Assembly: GCA_013397455.1 (NCBI GenBank)
Contig: VYZB01000280.1
Coordinates: 9,816-73,815 of the forward strand
DNA: 64,000 nucleotides
Source: Crotophaga sulcirostris
Lineage: Eukaryota; Chordata; Aves; Cuculiformes; Crotophagidae
Direction: 5' to 3'
Part shown: piece by piece, positions 34,123-45,215 of the stretch
How positions within the stretch are numbered: the stretch's first letter is position 1
Layout: every line of letters begins with the position of its first letter
The notes under the pieces: generated by a model
Database searches by the model: none
Seen by the model: only the letters and a program-made list of their open reading frames with translations
What the model was told of the DNA's origin: nothing
Position numbers and translations under genes: made by a program

Positions 34123-34183
34123 TGCTGCCTGTATTTACCCTGCTGCCTGTATTTACCCTGCTGCCTGTATTTACCCTGCTGCC
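34123..34183. repeat. 18-bp tandem repeat, 3.4 copies, each with a forkhead motif
   Basis: The unit TGCTGCCTGTATTTACCC is repeated exactly at 34123-34140, 34141-34158 and 34159-34176, followed by a partial TGCTGCC. Each unit contains TATTTAC, the forkhead (TRTTTRC-type) core, so three identical sites sit 18 bp apart, slightly under two helical turns. Confidence 0.95.
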
Positions 34184-35461
34184 CAAACGGTTCCTGGCCA
34201 GTGGCAGGGGCAGCAGGAAGGCAGACACGCCGAGATACCAACCAGCCTGCCAACCCATCTGTGACACAGCCACACTGGCCCATGGCTGCTTTATTATTTA
34301 ATCTAAATTGCAGAACGGTGCCAGGGGACAGGAACCTCTGGCTGAGGAGGTCTCTGGCCACTCGCCGTGCCACGCGCAGAGCAGGAGGTGTAATTTGAAG
34401 CACATAACTTATTCATGGCCTGTCACATCTATTTCATTTGGGAAAGGTCTTCAGCCTGGTATCCTCCTGAATTTGTTATCCCACATGATGGGCAGGATGA
34501 GCTGTAAGAGTTCTCCTCTGAGAACCTGCCATCCCAGCCACAGCAGCTTCAGGTAGGGATAGTCCCAATGGCATCTGCTGCTATCACAGGATAATGGGAT
34601 CTTTTTTCTGTTTGCAAATATTTGATTAAACTTACCAACGCACACACAGGACTCGCCTGCAATAGGTATTATTATGATTAGGGTATCATCTTCTAGAGAA
34701 ATTTTACTTGAAAGAAGCAAATACCTGAGGTGTTCCCATCCCTGGAAACATATCATGTTTCAGAAACATTTCTCTCAGTAGAAAGGGAAAGGCAAATCCT
34801 GAAAACCCCACAAAAAGAAACGTTTCCTTTGCCATTTCCACAACGTATTGTGTGAAAATAAAATGAGCCTTGGTTTCACATTAAAAGGTCTCTTTATTTG
34901 GAAGACTCAGACTTTTCACTGTAAAAAAATGTTCTGGCAATTTCGAAACCTCTTCCCAAAAAGCTCCCACACTGAAAACACCCACTATGATTTTTCCCCA
35001 GAAAGTTCAGCTTTCCATCAATTACTATTTTCTGACTGACAAATGACTGGTCCATGAAACGCTCCCACGCGACCCTGGCAGCCAAGCCCATGGTCCCTTG
35101 GACACCCTGTACAGCCATGCTGCCCACGCACATGGTTTTGACCCTACACACCTTGTCTTTAAATACTCAGCCACAACCAGGAGAACCAACCCCTCTGCAG
35201 ACAGCACACTGGCACCAGGACAGATCCAGCGCCTTGGAGCTTAGTGGGGGTTTTCCATGGATGTGATTGCCGTGTAAGTTAAGCTAAATCCCACCTGGTG
35301 TTCAGGTGCTGAGGTTGCAGAGTTTAAGTCCCCAGAAAACGTTAAGCACCAGTATATTATGCTTACAAGCAAACACTCCCAAACATAGCCCATTACTTGG
35401 CTGACTAATTACGGCCAATGCACGTAAAGTCCTTCCCTGAGCCCGGCATTTGGAAGCTTGC

Positions 35462-35642
35462 CACAGAATCATAGAACCGGAGAATCATTTAGATTGGAAA
35501 AGACCTTTAATACCATCGAGTCCAACCATAAACCTAGCAGTACCAAGCCACCATTAAACCATGTCCCTAAGCACCACATCTACACGTCTTTTAAATCCCT
35601 CCAGGGATGGTGACTCCACCACTTCACTGGGCAGCAGGCCCA
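35462..35642 (-). mobile_element. CR1 LINE 3' fragment next to an ACSF3 exon
   Basis: CACAGAATCATAGAACCGGAG, then AATCATTTAGATTGGAAAAGACC, ATCGAGTCCAACC, ACGTCTTTTAAATCCCTCCAGGGATGGTGACTCC and ACTTCACTGGGCAGC, is an antisense CR1 3' end of yet another subfamily. It begins about 140 bases downstream (in gene direction) of the exon at 35784-35910. Confidence 0.92.
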
Positions 35643-35783
35643 GCCTGCAGCCCCAGCCAAGCTGCCACCTCTAATCTCCAAACCCCTCCAGCAGCCAGGG
35701 AACCTTGGGAGATAACTGGGAGATGCTGCCCCCTTTCCCCTCACTGCCCTCTGCCAGATGCCATGGGGAAGCCATCACGGTAC

Positions 35784-35910
35784 CTGTTTTGAACCAGCCG
35801 TCAGGTGTGAAGGCATCTGCTGTTTCTCTGGGTCTGTTCCAGTACTCGCGGAAGACGGAGGGTCCCCTCACGAGCAGCTCCCCTTCTTGCCCTTCAAGAC
35901 CCGGTGCCAC
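35784..35910 (-). CDS. ACSF3: ACSF3 coding exon, [16 protein letters not shown]
   Basis: This 127-bp exon starts in phase 0 after a TGTCCTAG acceptor and ends with one base of a glycine codon at a GTACCGTG donor. It encodes [20 protein letters not shown], then [14 protein letters not shown] and TPDGWFKT (window residues 139-180). The GELLVRGP and DGWFKTGD motifs are hallmarks of adenylate-forming enzymes. The Asp of TGD (residue 182, first full codon of the next exon) binds the ATP ribose in this family. The exon sits alone between two very large introns, 26.2 kb downstream and 14.2 kb upstream. A CR1 fragment lies about 150 bases below its donor. Confidence 0.97.
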
Positions 35911-38900
35911 CTAGGACAAGCACACAGTGAATGCATCCTGGGGAGCAGCAGTGAGCAGTTGTCCCTGCAGCCTCGCCGCCTGTCCCCCAGCACCATGGCT
36001 TCCTAAGCAGGGCACTGGGGGACAAGTAGCACCCACAGCACGTACCCTCCCAGCCTTTACCAACCTCCACCACAGCCTGCCCAGCTGCAGGACCTCCTTC
36101 CTCAGCTGGAAGGGCTTGCTTTGTACCTTTGATATTCAAAAGCACTGAAAATATACATTTGTGGTATATGAAAACAAGAATTGCCATCCTGGAACCACAG
36201 TCCAATCCAGACACATTCCAACTGCTGGCAAAGAAGAGAAGAGGAAAGGAGAAGTCTCACATGCACACAGCTGGTCAAGAAACACTCTAGAGAAAGGGAT
36301 GATTTCTGACCTCTGGATGACCTGGTGCAGACCGGCTTCACAACAGCTCTCTGCACCCTGATCCCACTACAGCACCCATCAGCCTCTGCCAGGGTCAGAT
36401 TCTGCCCAGAAAAACCATTCAGGAAACCTCTCCATTTCCACTTGCTGCCCTCAGAGCTTCAGCATGGTCCAGGAGTGGGATACCGGGGGGTTGTCAGCAG
36501 AGACAGTGCGTTGTGCTTTGCAATCTCCAGGCACCCCCATCAGGGCACCCACCTGCTCAGCGAGACCACCTCCCATCTCTCTTTGGTGAGATTGCCCTTC
36601 CTCGTGGCAGAGGGTCTTGAGGGATGGATCTGCAGGTCACAGAGGCTGTGTCCTGAAAGACCCAAACATCCCTGACCACTCTGTGTCCCGTGGCAGCAGC
36701 AAGCTGAAAGGGTGAGCGGATGGCTCAGCCATGGAAACAGCAGCCTCAGGGGACACTGGCCACCAGTTGCATTGCTGGGTTGGCAGTGGTGAAGGCTCGC
36801 CCTCCCCGGGGAGGGGAAGCACGGGCCATTGTCCCAGAGCCCTGGGAGACTGAATCCTGATGTTGAAGGCGCCACCACCACTTACCCTAGATGAACTACA
36901 TTTGCAGTGTTCCCAGGGATGAGGACCATCCTCCTGCCCACCACAGCTGGGTGATGCAGCCAGGAGGGCAGGCACCACAAGGCAGGGAGGCAGAGGACGA
37001 TGTGCTCCTGTGACTGTGCCATGCTGCTGTCTGCTTTGTTGACAGATTTAAAACTTCACTTTCCAAAACTGTCAATCTAACACGTTGGGTTTTTTTCCTG
37101 AGGAGGTGGCAGGAAACACCATCTGATTTGCACTCTGGGACACGCGGCTCCTTTCAGGCTCACTGGAAGGCAACAGTTGTAGTGACAACTTGGTACCCTG
37201 CAAACCTGCATGGGCAGGTTTTCTACGGCAACAAACCAAACATCCTGCTGTTACGGGAACTGGGGAATTGCAGGAAGGTCACAGACTTGTCTGACATGGC
37301 ACAGTATCTCATCTCCCCTGCATATACCTGGCTCTGAAATTACAAGGATAAAAGCAGGGTAAGAGATGAGGCACTAAAGAAGCACGAACACCACATCACT
37401 TGTGGGACTGTGTGAACCTGAAGTCCTTTGCAGGAAAGATGTGAAAAGCCACTGCTGCGATGGAAGGTCACTGTGAGATGTGCTTGTACACAGTGCTTCA
37501 TCCCTTTGCAGAGAACATCCCAGTAATGGGAACTCCGAGCCACTTCGTTTCTGAGCTGCTGCAACACAGATGAGATACATCTGGGACCCCAAAAGTCAGC
37601 AACGTCAGAAACGCAGCCGTGACGGAAAGCAGTAATAGCAGAACTGAAGCGCCAGGCAGAATCCCAGAGCAGGGCAGGCTTCGTGTCTCTGTGCAGCCCT
37701 TGATGGAAACAAAGCTTCTCTAATGAGAAATGCTTAAAACTGCTTTTAAGGCATAATTTTTCTTTTAAGTAATTTCTTCCTGATGTTCTGCTTGGAGGAT
37801 GGGGTGACACGGGTCTCTCTGCACATACAGCCCAGGCACTTCTACAGAGTCACCTAAATGCCTCCGCGTATTCCGGGCTGGGCTGAGCCCCCAGAGCCCT
37901 GGCTGTGCATCACCTCCACTGCCTGGAAGATCCTGCAGGAAAAAAAGGCACTTAATACTGGTGATGGGCGTTTAGTTGAAGGATGGCATGGTGAGGATGG
38001 TGCTGGACAAGTCCTCCCCTGGGGATGTGAAAGAGGGAGCCTGAGAACCAGACTATCCACAAGCAGAACAGTACAGAGAAACCTGGGATCTGGGAGAACC
38101 CAGGACCAAATCTCTGTACCTGCAGCAGCAAAATGGCAAGAGGCACAAAACCTGTGTTGGAGGACATGGCAGGGACACGGTAAGGTTGTGTTTAGTTTTA
38201 CACTGTAGCTATTTCTTCTCACTCCTTTTCCTGCTTGTCCAGCCACAGCATCACAAAACAAGCAACTCCCCTGAGCACCCCAGTGCCTCCAATGTTCCCA
38301 GTTTCAGTTTTGCCCTTTGTGTAACCCAGCCCTTGCAACCCTGATGCAACACCTCTCCTTCCCAGGGGCTACTCAACCCTGCTCACCTCCTTGCAAAGCC
38401 CTCTGGATCCCATCCATCCCATCTCAGCTAGTGATAACAGACTATCGGAATTGCCCTCAGACTACAGATGTTTTAATTACCAGCGCGAGCCTCTGAAGTC
38501 AATCCCTTTACCTACCAGGCTGTCTCTGACTCTCCCTTAAGGACTGGGGAGGGACTGTCAGAGGTAAGGATGACCAAGACCTGCAAACAGCTGCCTGAGC
38601 TTCATCTGCAGATCCTGCCAAACTTTGTCTTCTGCTTGTCAGCACTGAACTCAAGAACAGGTGTACATTTGGCTACTACAAACACCTTCATTCCCAGCCT
38701 GCCTGGGTGAGCCCTGCCCTGCACAGGCATTGCATGGTGCCAGCCCCACCTGCACAACCCACACCAAGCCCCAAATCAGAGCAGCAGAGCTGCCCCAGGG
38801 AGCAATCCTGCACAGTGTTTACCTGCTTGCTGCGATGTCTTGTGTGAATCAAGCCTTGAACCAGCTCCAAATTTCTTGTCATATCAACTCAAATTTTGGC

Positions 38901-39289
38901 AGCAGCTCAACCCACATCTTATCTCGAGCAGAGCTCCTTGGCAGCAGGCACCTCCCTGTTGTGTAATTTAATGATGTTATGGCTGGCTTGCAAACAGTAA
39001 AACAGAAAGGCCGTGACGTTATCTTAATAGGATTTTGCTTGCTGAACTCCGAATGTCACTGGCACTGCTCCCCAGTGTAGCAGAGGGGACACAAACCACC
39101 CGAGTGCCAGCAGCTTCTGTTGCTTGCAAACAGCATAAATAAAAATTCAAGGTTCAAGGCATTTATCTCCTACAATCCCTTGCATCTGATCCCTGCTAAA
39201 ATCCCACGTACCCCAAGCTAGCTGGCTGCTAACCCACTTTGAAAGCTGGGTTTTTGTGGCAGCAGCATGGCTAGTGTGTTTGTTTCCTT

Positions 39290-39680
39290 TCTCCATCAAA
39301 TCTCAGTGGCACCCGTTGTTGATACACCGGATCGACGTCGCAAGCAGCTGCTGAAAGCATCGGATTGCTAATTGCACAGATATCCTCCTCTCCTACTGCC
39401 ATATTTTAACGCATGTTTCAACTGCTTTAATGTATCTGAGCAACTTTAACACCCAGGCACAGCATGCCCCCGAAGGTTGCTGCTTGATAGCTTTCTACTG
39501 TAAAACCGATTCGGTGAGTTGAGCTGGGCCAGCCGGCACACTAGATAAGATTACATTTTCCACGCATGAAAATAAAAGGTTGTAATAAATCCTTTGAAGG
39601 ACTAAATCGGGGTGATTATAAAACGTATATTTTCCCTGCTTCCATTTTACCTCTTTATTAGGAGGAAGCAAGGGCGGTTT
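39290..39680. promoter_or_regulatory. Candidate conserved noncoding element
   Basis: This non-repetitive block contains CGACGTCG (CRE-type core, 39333-39340), GCAAGCAGCTGCTG (E-box), GGATTGCTAATTGC and AGATAAG (perfect GATA site, 39543-39549), plus retained CpGs in AT-rich sequence. Confidence 0.35.
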
Positions 39681-42600
39681 GTAAATAGCTGGGAATCCCC
39701 GCTTGGCAAGCGGCCCTGGGATTTGTTCAAAGTGGCCATTTGTTTTCTTGCGGTCTCTGATATGCGCTGCCCCGCGCTCCTCCGGGAACTGCGGGAGAGG
39801 AGCTTGTAATGGACTTTAATGGAATTAGGGGCTTTTATGGAGGTAGGCTCAGAGCAGCGTGTCTTTCGCTGGGAAGCAGAGGAGGCACTGCAGATTCCTA
39901 AGCAGAAACATGTGGAAGACACAGAGGGAAAGCTGGAAGGCGAGGCTTGTAAGGGGAGGTAATAACTTGTTATTGGGTCAACAGAACAGGGAGGAAGGCA
40001 GACAAGCTTAAAGGGAAAAAAGAACCCAAACACCTTCTTCAGGTTGCAAACAGCGAGTACGTTGCGGTGGGACACACTTCATTTCTACCACATCCCTCCT
40101 TCCCTCTGTCCCCACAAAAAATAATGAGCTGAACCTCTTTCCTTGGTGAGTATCAAGGGCATCAGATCAGAGCATCTTCTCTCAGGAGGGACTTTAAAAG
40201 GGACCTCACAACTCTTGCACCACAGAAGCGCGAGGCAGTGCATTTGCAGAAGAGCAGTTTGCCTGGATGGGATCAAGCAGTGCAGGGAGGAGGGCAGTGC
40301 AAGGGAGGCCTGCAGATCTCGTATCATTTTCCTTTAACCCTTCCCTACTTACACTTCTATCCTTGGGCCCCCACTCCCTGTTCCATCGTCTTATCCAGCC
40401 ACAGCCCACTTTCCAACTCCTCTACAGTCCTTGCTCCATAAAGAACCAGTTCCCTGCAGCCTACCCCATTCCTGCCGCTCCCAACACCTTGAGCTCCAGG
40501 CAGCCCAGGTTGCTTCACCACCACTGCTGCCAGAGCAGGAGAGAACAGCCCAGGGCATGCATGGTCTGGGCACCATCACAGATGCAACCAAGAAAAGCAA
40601 AAGCACCTACATCTGTGGGGAGAAAGGACATGTTTTCTGCAGCCTTGCCTCCTCTGCCACAGCCCTCCTGCGCTGCGCAGCTTGGAAGTGCTTGGCGCTC
40701 TTCCCCACCTTGTAAATAAGTGATTACTGTTATCAAAATAATTAAGCAACATAGCCTTTTAAGTGACTAATAGAAGACAATAATTTATATGTATGAGGTT
40801 TATGGAAGTGATGGAGCCCTTTTAGCAGTTCTTGCAGTGGTAACTTTTTTTTTTTTCCTACCAGAGCACAGAAAACAATATAACGAAGCCTGAAGAATGA
40901 TCCCACCTCCAACCCTGCACCCTAGGTATACCCTGTCATGCTCAGCAACACGTTGCTGCAGAAGCTTACCTGCCACCAGTGCTTCCAGACACACTCCCTG
41001 CCCTTCACAAGACCACTCAGTCACCCCTTCAAGATTTCAGTGGCCCACAGAGCGCTGTGACACAGCAAAGCCTTGCCACAATATAGCATCCAACAGTTCA
41101 GCCCCCACTGACCTGGAGAGAGCACAGGAGCTCCAGGTTTTGCCCAGACTCTGTTTTTCCAGACCAGGGGATCACACAACATCCAGGACTGGTGTGGTGG
41201 GTGACAAGGGAGGTGAGGACATGCTCACCTGCCTCCTAAATGGAGGCTGGAGACCAATAATCCGCTTGACAGTGCCTTTTAATCACTGTCTCCCTGGGCC
41301 ATATTTGCATGGATGTCCTAGAGGTGTGAAGCTTGCTAGAGCATTACCAAATTCCCAGGCAATCTGAACTCTCATGCACATTCATAATTAAAAATTCCCT
41401 GCTAAGTTGCATGGTTTTGTAAAAGCATTATTGCTCCTCCGAGCTCCGTGTCCTGCAGCATCCTGCAGAAGGCAAGCAGGAGGCAATTTAGACACAGAAC
41501 AATTTTCCTCCTGCTGGAAAAAGGCAGATTTCTGCTCCTGAGGGACACAGCACAGAGAAAGAAAAAGAAAACCAAAACAACCAAGAAACCCCAAGCCCAG
41601 ACTGTAATCTACGAGGCCACATTTCACATCTGTTTTTGCAGTGTTAACTTTTATAAAAGGGCTGGGAATAACACAATCAATTTACTTTTCATTTTGGAGG
41701 GTTATAAATTTAAAAGCAGGGCTGGTGCACAGTGGAGCTGAACACTGAAACTTATTTTCAGAAAACCCAACCCTCTACTTACAGCAAACGTTGCTTCACT
41801 GAAAACAAAAGTGAATGCATATATTTTTAGGCAATATTGATTTTTAAAAGTTACCAGGCTGATTAACTCCAGATGATCCCAAAAGAACCACAGAAAACAA
41901 CACAAGTCTGCGAAAGGTCAGTCCTCCTTGCAGTGGTTCCATGGACCCAAAACTTCTTGATCTATATTAGCACCATAAATTAGACGTGCAACACTATTCC
42001 AGAAACGTCAACGGCTCTCCACGCTGCTGTTCTCATCCCTCTTGCTTGCAGGCTTCAGAAGATAATAAACGAGGTGAGATGTCAGCACATCTTCTTACTC
42101 CCTCAGCTCGCTTCATTAGGGAAAGGCTCCTGACGTGCCCTCGCAACGCCCGCTCCGATTTTGTGCTCAGGGGCAGACAGGACCAGGCAAGGATTCAATT
42201 AGTGGCTCACCTTCACTTTGTTTTTCATAAGCCTCACTTAAAAGTCGAGGTCAGGGAAGCGTGATGTGCTGCAGCTACAGACGATTGCGCTGCCCAAGAA
42301 CCTCTAATTGCTTCCTTGTGCTAAACCATGCTGCAGTGGCTGGTGCCTCCTCCCTCTGCCTGGAAGCACTCTGGGGCAGAGACTGTTCATTTTTCTTCTG
42401 GTCTCTGCTTCTGCATCTCCCTGCCATGTCCAGGGCTCTTTGGCAAACACTGTCAATATATGCTACAGCAGTGACAGCCTCCACGACCCGATGGAGGTCC
42501 AACAAGCACATCATAGGAGGAGGTAGGTTGCAAGTATGTGAGCTGAATCCGCATATCAGAAGGAATCAGGTGTGAGGTTGCAAAAATTGAGTAGAAACAA

Positions 42601-43439
42601 GCACCAGTGACTGCATGGGCAGGAGACATGTGCTCATCCCATGCCTCACAAGGCCAAACATGAATACCTCAGTCTCCCAGGTTCTCCTGGCACAGGCAAG
42701 TAAAGAAAAAAGGGTTGAAGACCAAAACTAGCCATGATGGGACCAGAGAGGAAGCCACTCCTGTTCCTCATGTTGAGAGAACCAAGCCTACCAGCCTGGT
42801 GAAGGGGACCAAGGACACACATCTCAAGTCTTCCTTTCCCTACAATGAGAAATGAAAGTATAAAACAATAATAAGGAGATCAATAGAGATTTTGAGAGTG
42901 CTATGACAAAGGTTAGCTCAAAGGTGGAGCTCACTCGTGGAAAGAGGGTTCTTCTTGAAAGATGGATTCAATTTGAATGTGAAAGGAAATAGTCTTCTAG
43001 GATCAAAGCCGCTCCTGTGATAAGAAGTTTTCAGCTGAGAAACAAGGAAACATGATGCTAATATAATCTCTGACTCCACTTGTACTACCAGGAAGAAACA
43101 AAATATAGCTATGGCCAAAAATTAAAAGAAGAAATCAGAGGACAGACAGAAAGATGGGAGAAGATATAAATACATATAAGAATGCAATCACTGACCAAAT
43201 TGACTAAGGAACTGGGTGTGATCAGTGAGAAGCAGCTAAAATGTTTATACAGTAATGAAAGCAGCCTGGGTAAGAAGGTGAAGAAACTTGAATTACTTGG
43301 GCAGGACACAAAACAGGATGCTGAGGATAGGAACATGGTGAAACAGAAATTGTAACTGGAATATATGCAACTGTGGTGTCCAACACTGTGAAGGTTTAGA
43401 AAGGAGTTTTGGAAGAAGCAGAGGAAAAAGGGAAATAAG

Positions 43440-43560
43440 AAAAAACACAACGTGAGTTTACCAAAGGTGGATTGTGCCAGAAAACCTGAGGACTGATGTT
43501 CCAGATAGAAGAAAAGCAGTAGATCTAATCCAGGCTGCCTTCACCAACATATTCCCCACA
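43440..43560 (+). mobile_element. Possible decayed non-LTR retrotransposon (reverse-transcriptase region)
   Basis: One + frame reads EFTKGGLCQ (43454-43480), and after a frameshift another reads DVPDRRKAVDLI (about 43495-43530). This resembles the FTKGxSCxTNL ... DKGRAVDxIYLDFSKAFD block of CR1-type reverse transcriptases. Expected downstream residues are already lost. The similarity is short and recalled, not searched. Confidence 0.35.
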
Positions 43561-44889
43561 CTTCCTGCCCAGGAGGTGGCTACTGATGGGAGAGATCACA
43601 GAGCTCAGGGCAGGATTTGTAAGATGGGCAAAGAGAGACCCAGGCAGAGGAGACAAAGCCCAGAACATCCCACGAAGGCCAAAGAATCCTGTGAGTCCTT
43701 GTGGCAGCCAGCCAACATAATGATGTTGGCCAGCCTTTGGCACTCCATACCTCAACTTGAATTTCATCTCCAAGTCTCAACTAACAGTTTCACCCTGAAT
43801 TAACAACTTGCTCTCCTGATGAAGGCCTCCTACAAGGCTTCAGCACCACATGGCATGACACTGCTGACGGGAGATGGAACTGGGTTGCTGGAGGTAAGGT
43901 TCACTGTCATGAGACCTGTGGGAGGTAGCAGTACAAGAGGATAGGATGCAGCAGCAGGGACAAGAAAACAGATGAAAAATTGTACCATTGGGAGGAGAGA
44001 CATTCCGGAAGTGCAGGAGCAACAAGGACAAGGAGCAAACCGTTTCAAGCTGAGATCTGATCAAGAAGGAAAGGAACAAACCAGGGTGGCTGTCTGGGAC
44101 AGCCAGAGAAAGGGCTCCTTGGGCCAGGTGGTCACATCCCCACCAGCATGTCCGCACACGTCCATTTTCAGGAATGCCAGTCATGGCTGGCACATGTCTG
44201 CCTCTAGCCTCAGCAGCTAGAGACAGGAGAAGAGCCAGGTACATTCACATCAGCTGTTCCAAAATACCTGGATGGATGAGACAGAGGAGACAACCACACA
44301 AGAGGTACTTGTGTAAGAGAACCTCCAAGGAGGACGTGGTCCAGAGAGGTGCCAAGCACCCAAACCCATGGCATTGAACCCTACCCATGGCACACCACTC
44401 ACGGGTAGCAGCCGTGGGGATGCCCAGACCTTGGAGGCAGCCTTCATGACACCTCTCAGCATCAGCTCAGTGGTGACTGAGCACCTCGCCACCGGTTCTC
44501 CAGAGATCTGGGATGAACATGGGCAAGGTGGAGCCATTCCTGGTCCCCTCCACAGGGGCATCAATAGCCAAGACCTCTGGCCTTAATAGAGGGTGATGGT
44601 GCCAGCTGCCCCCAGTGCCTGCAGCTCTGCGGAGGTGCTGGCAACCAGCAGCAAGCTGCTAACAGATGGCAGAGACAAGGGGGGCACAGGGAGGAGGGGC
44701 CAGGAGATGCTGGTGGCTTTTGGGAGGGTTGGCCACAGCCGAGCCGGTTCCCGTCCAGGACGACAGCTTGCATATGGATAAACAATGAGATAATTACAAC
44801 CTTTGAGGGGGGAGAAAAGCCCATGGCTGCAGCATCCTCCTGCTGCCAGCTCTTGCAACCCATACGTCCCGCACAGCTCCCCTTGCAGC

Positions 44890-45215
44890 CTCATCACGAG
44901 AAAATTACTCGTCATAAAAGCCCTGGCTAGAGCACTGCATTAGATACAGCTGTGAAACCATTTATCTATTGATAGACCCCTATTGTCAGGGACTGGGGTT
45001 TGGCTTTCGTGCGAGCAAGCAATTTGGAAAAGGAAAAAAAAAAAATCCAGCAAAAATGACAACCCAAAAAACCTAACAACCAACAAACAAACAAATAAAG
45101 GAGGAGAGAGACAATACCCGACAGCTCGCAGGGTTTCCAGGCCTCTGCCAGCTGGGAAGCTAAGCATATGAAATATGCATCGCACCGAACAAAGCAAACT
45201 GAAATGTTCGGCGCT
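44890..45215. promoter_or_regulatory. Candidate noncoding element with POU-like palindrome
   Basis: It includes AAAATTACTCGTCATAAAAG, CATTTATCTATTGATAG and the inverted repeat GCATAT-GAA-ATATGC within GCATATGAAATATGCAT (45164-45180). An A-rich simple stretch (AACAAACAAACAAATAAA) splits the block. Confidence 0.3.

Larger units (their letters stand above)
9586..35783 (-). other. ACSF3: ACSF3 26.2-kb intron
   Basis: This is the largest intron in the window, with donor GTACCGTG at 35783 and acceptor CTTTTCAG at 9586. It carries CR1 fragments at 12311, 14861, 15009, 15966, 30826 and 35462, a 130-base assembly gap with AT-rich flanks, CpG-rich islets at 14395-14655 and 16360-16580, a triple forkhead repeat at 34123 and several motif-dense AT-rich blocks listed separately. 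Homopolymers include A13 at 10271 and T12 at 29813. I looked for nested exons and RNA genes and recognised none. The open frames of up to about 215 codons have no recognisable protein motif. Confidence 0.85.

Noticed and set aside
43109..43450. 113-codon minus frame rich in Phe, Ser and Leu, resembling a membrane protein
   Set aside because: It is simply the complement of an A/G-rich stretch. Such hydrophobic translations arise from purine-rich DNA.
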